11,269 bases of DNA. It comes from Thermoplasmata archaeon. GTDB lineage: Archaea; Thermoplasmatota; Thermoplasmata; Thermoplasmatales; Thermoplasmataceae. The translations under genes and the position numbers were made by a program. Positions 6,665 through 11,269 of this stretch are shown here, in pieces (positions within the stretch are counted from its first letter, which is position 1; each line of letters starts with the position of its first letter). A model generated the notes under the pieces. It was not told the DNA's origin, did not search any database, and worked only from the letters and a program-made list of their open reading frames with translations. Where the stretch lies: positions 1 to 11,269 of the forward strand of contig JAJZOT010000021.1 in NCBI GenBank assembly GCA_021847855.1, given 5' to 3'.

Positions 6665-8098
6665 TTAATCCCATTTCAATTTAAGGTCCCTGGCAGCCTT
6701 TACTTCATCAATACGTCTAGAAGCCAGGTTCAAGGGTCTCCTCTTAAGCTGTTCAACGTCTTCTTTCAGGGCATCCTCCATTATTCTCGCATATCTGTCC
6801 AGGTCATCTTTGCTTGCACTTTCAGTGGGTTCAATCATCATGTCCTCATGCACAATAAGAGGGAAATATACAGTTGGTGCGTGGACACCCTGATCTATTA
6901 TGTACTTTCCAATGTCCAGTGCCCTCTTTCCTGTTTTCTCAGTGGACAGGACCAGTTCGTGTTTCTTCAGCGGATTAAAGGGTATGCTGAATGAGGTTGA
7001 AAGCCTCCTGGAAAGGTAGTTAGCATTGAGAACAGCCCTCTGGGTATTGTTCAACAACCCATCTGAACCATGGAATCTTATGAAGGCCCATGCCCTCAGC
7101 AGCATGTTGAAAGCACCATAATATGACGCCACTTTTCCAATAGTCTTGCTGGCTGAATAGTCAAGGTAGTACCTGCCATTCTCAAGTGATACCACCGGTA
7201 CAGGCAGGTAATCCTTAAGATAAGCTTTCACTGCAACCGGTCCGGAACCGGGTCCACCTCCCCCATGGGGCGTAGCGAAGGTCTTGTGGAGATTGTAATG
7301 TACAATATCAAATCCCATTATGCCCGGTGAAGTGATCCCCACGATTGCATTGAAATTAGCGCCGTCGTAGTAAAGCAGCGCTCCGGATCTATGAACCATC
7401 TCCGAAATCTTAACTATGTTTCTGTCAAAAATTCCAAGTGTGTTTGGATTAGTGATCATGAATGCAGCCGTACGTTCTGAAAGGGCTGCCTCCAGTGCAT
7501 CAAGATCAACCATACCGTTGCTGTCAGAAGGGACCTCAACCACATCAAAACCGGCCATGGCTGCAGAAGCGGGATTTGTACCATGCGCAGAATCCGGAAT
7601 TATAATTTCCCTCCTCTTTTCTATCTCTCCAATATCCTCCAGATACTTTCTCACAATAAGTATGCCGACAAATTCACCCTGTGCCCCAGCAAGTGGCTGC
7701 AATGTAATGGCATCCATATCTGAAATATCCTTCAGGTACTCCTGAAGCTCATACATGATCTTAAGAGAGCCCTGTATTGATCCCTGATCCTGCAGGGGGT
7801 GGGTTTCACTGAAACCATCTATCTGCGAGATGCGATCTGCAAATTTGGGATTGAATTTCATGGTGCATGAACCAAGTGGGTATGTGCCGATATCTACGCT
7901 GAAGTTCATCTGGGAAAGTCTAGTATAGTGCCTGACAACATCAAACTCTGCAACGTCGGGGAGATCGATCTTCTTTCTTAAGAGTGATGCAGGTATGAGG
8001 TCTTCGATCTTATCCTGCACCGCAGGGACTTTGTAGTCTGTGCCGGAGTGAATATCCTTTATCAGAGGTTCGTCGTAAGATGCTTGATGGTACCCCAT
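6665..8098 (-). CDS. gcvPB: Glycine dehydrogenase (decarboxylating) subunit 2, P-protein C-terminal half
   Basis: 477 residues, close to the usual ~480. It is the PLP-binding half of the split glycine cleavage P-protein (EC 1.4.4.2), which decarboxylates glycine and passes the aminomethyl group to the lipoyl arm of GcvH. The PLP Schiff-base lysine is K272 in HYNLHKTFATPHGG, followed by the glycine-rich GGGPGSGP loop. Other landmarks are GTYPLGSCTMKFNPK (~71-85), PLAGAQGEF (~135-143), DSAHGTNPASAAMAG (~169-183, with the cofactor-stacking His), TNPNTLGIFD (~216-225) and YYDGANFNA (~243-251, with the PLP-pyridine Asp). The ATG at 8098 overlaps the gcvPA stop by one base, which implies translational coupling and a fixed 1:1 ratio of subunits. 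GcvH, GcvT and lipoamide dehydrogenase are not in the window. The enzyme is intact, with no missing key residue. Confidence 0.96.
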   Translation of the reverse strand: MGYHQASYDEPLIKDIHSGTDYKVPAVQDKIEDLIPASLLRKKIDLPDVAEFDVVRHYTRLSQMNFSVDIGTYPLGSCTMKFNPKFADRISQIDGFSETHPLQDQGSIQGSLKIMYELQEYLKDISDMDAITLQPLAGAQGEFVGILIVRKYLEDIGEIEKRREIIIPDSAHGTNPASAAMAGFDVVEVPSDSNGMVDLDALEAALSERTAAFMITNPNTLGIFDRNIVKISEMVHRSGALLYYDGANFNAIVGITSPGIMGFDIVHYNLHKTFATPHGGGGPGSGPVAVKAYLKDYLPVPVVSLENGRYYLDYSASKTIGKVASYYGAFNMLLRAWAFIRFHGSDGLLNNTQRAVLNANYLSRRLSTSFSIPFNPLKKHELVLSTEKTGKRALDIGKYIIDQGVHAPTVYFPLIVHEDMMIEPTESASKDDLDRYARIMEDALKEDVEQLKRRPLNLASRRIDEVKAARDLKLKWD

Positions 8099-9429
8099 TA
8101 TACCACCTCCAGTGCAGATTTCAAAGCAGAAAAATCATCATCGTTATGCTTTTCCGTAACAGAGAAGAACGACGTGTTCCTAAACAGATCTGAGAGATTG
8201 GGCAGAATGCTGTCAAAGGGAATAGCTCCCTGAATATTCTTTTCAAGCAGACTCTTTCTGAGCTTCTCGTTATCCACAGGTGCCTTTACAGGTAGATCTG
8301 AAAAATGCTTTCCACTGAAAAGATCAGGGTTGTATCCCTCTACATGCCTGAAAGTTTCAATGAGTTTTTTCATGTTCGAAGCCGTTTTCAGTGCAACGTT
8401 TCGCAATCCTTTCTTTCCCAGTATGGAGAGGTATGTTGAGGCGGCAACCGCCATAAGTGCCTGGTTTGAGCATATGTTGCTCATTGCCTTTTCTCTTCTA
8501 ATGTGCTGTTCTCTTGTCTGCAGCGTCATAACATATGCCTTTTTTCCATCCGAATCGACGCTTTCTCCTATGATCCTTCCAGGAGATTTCCGTATATGCT
8601 CCCTCTTGAACGACATTATTCCAAGAAGAGGTCCACCAAGATTTTTATGAACGCCAAGGGACTGCCCTTCAGCAACTGCTATATCTGAATCGTAGTCTCC
8701 TGGTGGTCTGATCACGCCAAGTGAAACTGGATCGACATAACTAATAATCATACTTTTTCCAACAACCTCCCTTAAACTGGGCACATTCTCATCAAGAATT
8801 CCAAATCCGTTTGGGTTCTCACATATGACAGATGAAACATTTTCACCCACCTTTTTAGAGAGATCGTCAAGATCGGCAAATCCCGTTTCTTTCTCGTAGC
8901 CATAACTGATTAATTTCAACCCAAGGCCCCTTGTGTAGCTTTCAATCACCCTTAACTTACCCCGGTAAAGAGTTTCCGGAATCAGAACCTCAGTTTTACC
9001 ATTTATCCGGTAAGCCATTCTTACCGCTTCTGCAAGGGCGCTATAGCCGTCATACATGGATGCATTGGTAACATCCATTCCCATAAGATCAGACATGAGA
9101 CTCTGATACTCGAATAGTGACTGAAGCATGCCCTGTGACATTTCTGGCTGGTATGGAGTATAGGATGTGAGGAATTCTGATCTCGATATTATGGAATCTA
9201 CACTGGAAGGGATTATTCTGTCGTAAATACCACACCCAAGAAATTTTCTGTAGCCTTCATACCTGTTCATGGCTGCAATATTTTTCGCCTCCTCCATAAG
9301 TTCATATTCACTGATCCCTGGCGGGACTCTAAGGCCTTTCTTTCTCATGGATGCAGGGACATCCGAAAACAGTTCATCCATAGATTTCATATTCATGGCT
9401 TGAAGCATGAAAGAACGTTCATCACTCAT
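8098..9429 (-). CDS. gcvPA: Glycine dehydrogenase (decarboxylating) subunit 1, P-protein N-terminal half
   Basis: 443 residues, the normal length for the split subunit. It has the PLP-transferase fold without the cofactor lysine and forms the heterotetramer with GcvPB. Landmarks are FLGCGIYDRIIPSSVDSI (~63-80), the family signature TSYTPYQPEMSQGMLQSLFEYQ (~88-109), GMDVTNASMYDG (~117-128), ENPNGFGILD (~204-213), HKNLGGPLLG (~261-270) and LQTREQHIRREKAMSNICSNQAL (~303-325). It is the first gene of a two-gene operon; its TAA shares one base with the gcvPB ATG. The start is the ATG at 9427-9429, and TGGTATC just upstream has only a weak Shine-Dalgarno match. It diverges from the mevalonate 3-kinase gene across a 94-base spacer. 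No glycine-riboswitch-like structure can be seen in that spacer, and the short predicted leader leaves no room for one. Confidence 0.96.
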   Translation of the reverse strand: MSDERSFMLQAMNMKSMDELFSDVPASMRKKGLRVPPGISEYELMEEAKNIAAMNRYEGYRKFLGCGIYDRIIPSSVDSIISRSEFLTSYTPYQPEMSQGMLQSLFEYQSLMSDLMGMDVTNASMYDGYSALAEAVRMAYRINGKTEVLIPETLYRGKLRVIESYTRGLGLKLISYGYEKETGFADLDDLSKKVGENVSSVICENPNGFGILDENVPSLREVVGKSMIISYVDPVSLGVIRPPGDYDSDIAVAEGQSLGVHKNLGGPLLGIMSFKREHIRKSPGRIIGESVDSDGKKAYVMTLQTREQHIRREKAMSNICSNQALMAVAASTYLSILGKKGLRNVALKTASNMKKLIETFRHVEGYNPDLFSGKHFSDLPVKAPVDNEKLRKSLLEKNIQGAIPFDSILPNLSDLFRNTSFFSVTEKHNDDDFSALKSALEVV

Positions 9430-9455
9430 GATACCACGTTTGGGTTAATGACAGA

Positions 9456-9464
9456 TTTCTTAAT
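9456..9464 (-). promoter_or_regulatory. TATA-like box of gcvPA-gcvPB
   Basis: ATTAAGAAA on the - strand, centred about 31 bases before the gcvPA ATG, giving a leader of roughly five bases. The match is moderate and rests on position in the divergent spacer. Confidence 0.4.
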
Positions 9465-9492
9465 CTATGTTTGCAGTGAATTTTACTGGAAA

Positions 9493-9500
9493 AAATTATA
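9493..9500 (+). promoter_or_regulatory. TATA box that sets the mevalonate 3-kinase start
   Basis: AAATTATA preceded by further A residues; its centre is about 27 bases before the ATG at 9524. This is the distance expected for a leaderless mRNA, so it supports 9524 over the upstream in-frame ATG at 9467, which lies before the box. Confidence 0.5.
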
Positions 9501-9523
9501 ACAGAACAGTCATACCATTGACC

Positions 9524-10519
9524 ATGGCAGGAAGTGAGCTGGAAATCGCAAGGTCAATGGCATTCCCGACAATTGGAGTGGTATTGCTTGGAGGCATAAC
9601 GGATCAGAACAAAAGGGTTCCAATGCACAATTCAGCAGGTATAACATACTCGGACAAAAGCCGATCAATAAGAACTGTTACGTCTCTTTATATTTCTGAA
9701 AAGAGAGAAGGATACTTCAATGGAAATAAGATAACTCCAGATAATAGTTATAGATCTCCATTCAGAATCATTGAAAAATATGAAAATATGATATTTGACA
9801 GGCTCGAGATAGAAGGGAAAAACAGATTTCTGTGCTTTAAGTCAGAAAATCATGGAATCCTGAGTGGCAGTTCAGATTCGGGTGCAGCGGCTCTTGGAAA
9901 ATGCATACAGTCAATTCTGGGAGACGAACTGGACATGGTACGATTTGAGAATGACCTCAGGTCAGTTTCGGAAAGCGTTGGGAGATCATTTTACGGAGGT
10001 CTAACTGTTACTGAAACAGACAGGAAAACTGCAGTGACAAAGACAATATCAGACTGGTCTGCTTTCAATGATTTTACAATTGTAGGCTGTCCCTTCCCGG
10101 AACCAAGAAAGCCATCTGACATCATTCATGAAAACATTGTTAAAAGCAGTGTTTACGAGGATAGGGTTAACACTGCAAAGGAAAGGGTTAAAGAACTGGA
10201 AAGGCTGGTAAAGGAAGGAAGAATAGAGAAAATTTTTGAAATGGCTCAGAGGGACACTGAGGACTACCATGCGTTGATCGAAAGTGTCGGTGTCAGGATT
10301 ATAAATCCGGCAATGCGGAATTTCATGGATAAAATTAAGTCTTCTCAGAGTAAATTCTGGTCCACGTATATTGTGACCGGTGGAACCAACGTATTTGTGA
10401 TTTGCCATAACGAGGACCTGGGAAAAGTGGTGGATATTGCGGAGCAAAATACTTTGAAACCTGTCGCACTGAAAGTTTCTACCGGCGCCTCATCTCTTGC
10501 AAAATCCACACATGCCTGA
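9524..10519 (+). CDS. Mevalonate 3-kinase (Thermoplasma-type, GHMP-fold, decarboxylase-related)
   Basis: 331 residues. It phosphorylates the 3-hydroxyl of mevalonate with ATP (EC 2.7.1.185), the first step of the Thermoplasmatales route to isopentenyl phosphate via mevalonate 3,5-bisphosphate. Recognition rests on close agreement with the T. acidophilum enzyme (Ta1305) as I remember it: AFPTIGVVLLGGI, NSAGITYSD, the phosphate loop GILSGSSDSGAAA (~111-123), ENDLRSVSESVGRSFYGGLT (~142-161), PSDIIHENIVKSSVYEDR, AQRDTEDYH and TYIVTGGTNVFV (~281-292). The family derives from diphosphomevalonate decarboxylase but keeps only the kinase step; the catalytic Asp of the decarboxylases, expected just before a Thr-rich GGTN loop, is not seen there. 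I chose the ATG at 9524 because the known enzyme begins only about seven residues before (A)(Y/F)PTIGV and a TATA box lies 27 bases upstream. The alternative ATG at 9467 adds 19 poorly conserved-looking residues. Bisphosphomevalonate decarboxylase is a less likely alternative. Confidence 0.88.
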   Translation: MAGSELEIARSMAFPTIGVVLLGGITDQNKRVPMHNSAGITYSDKSRSIRTVTSLYISEKREGYFNGNKITPDNSYRSPFRIIEKYENMIFDRLEIEGKNRFLCFKSENHGILSGSSDSGAAALGKCIQSILGDELDMVRFENDLRSVSESVGRSFYGGLTVTETDRKTAVTKTISDWSAFNDFTIVGCPFPEPRKPSDIIHENIVKSSVYEDRVNTAKERVKELERLVKEGRIEKIFEMAQRDTEDYHALIESVGVRIINPAMRNFMDKIKSSQSKFWSTYIVTGGTNVFVICHNEDLGKVVDIAEQNTLKPVALKVSTGASSLAKSTHA

Positions 10520-10602
10520 TTGACCTGGGTTAATCTGGCTTCAATTGGTGTTATTCCATATAAATTTGACAAATCCCAAACTTTCCATGCTTTAATGTGA
10601 AA

Positions 10603-10608
10603 TTTTTT
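10603..10608 (+). terminator. T-run downstream of mevalonate 3-kinase
   Basis: Six T residues 84 bases after the mevalonate 3-kinase stop, the first T-tract downstream. A plausible archaeal termination signal, but no other evidence supports it. Confidence 0.3.
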
Positions 10609-10616
10609 ACCACCCC

Positions 10617-10658
10617 ACCTGTGAAACATATTTTATATACATTCCCTGTCTCACAGGT
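10617..10658. promoter_or_regulatory. TATA box centred in an inverted repeat (candidate operator-promoter)
   Basis: ACCTGTGA at 10617-10624 is repeated inverted as TCACAGGT at 10651-10658, with 26 bases between the arms. The spacer holds the TATA-like TTTATATA (10632-10639), whose centre is within about two bases of the symmetry axis. Start of transcription on the + strand would be near 10661, just past the right arm. The right arm can also pair locally (CCTGT-CTC-ACAGG, 10645-10657), and a further direct CCTGTGAAA recurs at 10848-10856. The arrangement fits a dimeric repressor that blocks TBP access. What it would control is unclear. Confidence 0.4.
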
Positions 10659-10704
10659 CCCGTTGCAAAGAAGTTTTCTCTTATGAGGCTGGAGGAACTG
10701 CGAC

Positions 10705-10714
10705 ATTTTAAAAT
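10705..10714. repeat. 10-base perfect palindrome ATTTTAAAAT
   Basis: Perfect AT-only palindrome within the gene-poor region. It could act as a second TATA-like box in either direction, but no ORF with a fitting start follows; the ATG at 10733 runs only five codons. Confidence 0.25.
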
Positions 10715-10865
10715 CATTTTTCATTGTGTACAATGGCAAACCCTACTTGATTGTATTGGTTAGGCCTGAGGTTGTCAGAGAGATTCGGTAATGACACTGA
10801 TAGTTGCATGAAATATGACTCTGCCCGAAAAGTGAGATCCGTTTTATCCTGTGAAATTGCTGGTG

Positions 10866-10879
10866 AGGATTGCCATCCT
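10866..10879 (+). repeat. Small hairpin AGGAT-TGCC-ATCCT
   Basis: Perfect 5-base stem with a 4-base loop. Nearby ATCC motifs at 10838-10841 and 10847-10850 could pair alternatively with the GGAT arm, so a transcript through here could fold in more than one way. Suggestive only. Confidence 0.25.
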
Positions 10880-10924
10880 AAGTAAACATACCTATGCGAT
10901 CTGCTCCCGTAATAGATTGATAAA

Positions 10925-11071
10925 ATGATGCAGAAAGAATATCTTAGAATCTTCATTGATAATTTCTCAAGCCGTGAAGTCCACCCTATGGAAATTATAT
11001 GTGGATTGTCCGATAATTATTTTTTACATCATTTCTTATTGAAAACACAGAGTACCGAAAGATCTATATAG
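10925..11071 (+). CDS. Possible small ORF, 48 codons, unknown function
   Basis: ATG ATG start, product 48 residues beginning MMQKEYLRIFIDNF and ending TQSTERSI. The stop codon (TAG at 11069-11071) lies within the transposase TATA box. I recognise no family; there is no membrane segment or zinc motif. No clear TATA box lies 25 bases upstream and GATTGAT is only a weak ribosome site. A T-run inside its frame (11020-11025) also argues against a real gene. It could be a chance ORF, a remnant of a broken gene, or part of the mobile element. Confidence 0.2.
   Translation: MMQKEYLRIFIDNFSSREVHPMEIICGLSDNYFLHHFLLKTQSTERSI
11065..11070 (+). promoter_or_regulatory. TATA box of the partial transposase gene
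   Basis: TATATA with a purine-rich CGAAAG a few bases upstream (BRE-like). Its centre is about 25 bases before the ATG at 11093, as expected for a leaderless archaeal mRNA. Confidence 0.55.
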
Positions 11072-11092
11072 TGTGTGTATTTACTGCATACA

Positions 11093-11269
11093 ATGACAGT
11101 AATACCTGTGAAGAGAAAGTCGAAGAAGGGAAATGTCTACTACAATCTCGTGGATGAGAAGCGTATCAACGGAAAGGTTGTCCAGACGTATGTTGGTTAT
11201 CTGGGAAAGAGTCCCAATTCAAAGAATGAGGTCAAGCCGGAACAGATACTGCAGTATATTGAGAGACTA
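11093..11269 (+). CDS. Probable DDE transposase, N-terminus only (3' end outside window)
   Basis: 59 codons from the ATG to the last base, with no stop. The N-terminus is basic (MTVIPVKRKSKKG) and continues with VYYNLVDEKRINGKVVQTYVGYLGKS. This is the usual opening of IS4/IS1634-type transposases, where a beta-hairpin of the form 'Y..LV.s.R.nGKv.q..v.yLG' precedes the catalytic core. The DDE residues would lie outside the window, so activity and family cannot be judged. No terminal inverted repeat of the element can be identified in the 60-odd bases before the start without its partner. It has its own TATA box and a leaderless layout. Some single-copy archaeal proteins of unknown function share this N-terminal hairpin, so a non-mobile homologue remains possible. 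Confidence 0.65.
   Translation, partial: MTVIPVKRKSKKGNVYYNLVDEKRINGKVVQTYVGYLGKSPNSKNEVKPEQILQYIERL

Larger units (their letters stand above)
10520..11092. other. 573-base stretch with regulatory-looking elements but no firm gene
   Basis: Between mevalonate 3-kinase and the partial transposase. All frames are broken by frequent stops, and the - strand frames that cross it (including an 80-codon one at 10714-10956) give products with no recognisable family. It holds a T-run (10603-10608), a TATA box inside an inverted repeat (10617-10658), a 10-base palindrome ATTTTAAAAT (10705-10714), a small AGGAT/ATCCT hairpin (10866-10879), a 48-codon ORF (10925-11071) and the transposase promoter. It may hold an unannotated RNA, mobile element ends or decayed genes. 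Confidence 0.5.

Noticed and set aside
9430..9523. Glycine riboswitch ahead of gcvPA
   Set aside because: The predicted leader is only a few bases and the spacer shows no paired elements of that class.
10714..10956. 80-codon ORF on the - strand in the gene-poor region
   Set aside because: Product has no recognisable motif, no TATA box lies at the right distance, and its frame overlaps regulatory-looking elements on the other strand.
1..11269. CRISPR array, tRNA or rRNA genes
   Set aside because: No regularly spaced repeats, no T-arm or anticodon-arm pattern and no rRNA signature were seen by eye on either strand. A covariance-model scan would be needed to exclude unusual tRNAs.

Overview
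The window looks like chromosomal DNA of a thermoacidophilic archaeon of the Thermoplasmatales (Thermoplasma, Ferroplasma, Cuniculiplasma and relatives). The strongest marker is a mevalonate 3-kinase-like gene, the enzyme of the acid-adapted mevalonate branch known from Thermoplasma acidophilum. Other archaeal signs are an OB-fold replication protein A operon with its RPA-associated partner, split glycine dehydrogenase subunits, TATA boxes about 25-27 bases upstream of several start codons (leaderless mRNAs), and heavy use of AGG/AGA arginine and ATA isoleucine codons. The genus cannot be fixed from this piece.

Layout, left to right. (1) 1-513, + strand: the 3' part of an acetamidase/formamidase gene, cut by the window edge. 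(2) 524-1681, - strand: an MFS permease, convergent with the amidase. (3) 1851-4370, + strand: a compact operon of an uncharacterised protein, a three-OB-fold RPA with a zinc finger, and an RPA-associated OB/winged-helix protein whose start overlaps the RPA stop. (4) 4371-4610: no convincing gene. (5) 4611-6592: a divergent pair, a GNAT acyltransferase (-) and an enolase-superfamily N-acylamino acid racemase/o-succinylbenzoate synthase-like enzyme (+), sharing an 83-base promoter region. (6) 6665-9429, - strand: gcvPA-gcvPB, the two halves of the glycine cleavage P-protein, overlapping by one base. (7) 9524-10519, + strand: mevalonate 3-kinase, divergent from gcvPA. (8) 10520-11092: a long stretch without a recognisable gene. 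It holds a TATA box centred in an 8-base inverted repeat, short hairpins and a weak 48-codon ORF. (9) 11093 to the edge, + strand: the N-terminus of a probable transposase.

How the genes work together. The RPA operon serves single-stranded DNA binding in replication and repair, and its first gene is a candidate new partner. The GNAT/racemase pair resembles the bacterial N-succinylamino acid racemase pathway that converts D- to L-amino acids. GcvPA/GcvPB decarboxylate glycine for one-carbon metabolism; their partners GcvH and GcvT are not in the window. Mevalonate 3-kinase feeds isoprenoid lipid synthesis. The right end is the most mobile-looking and least explained part. No rRNA, tRNA or CRISPR array was recognised.
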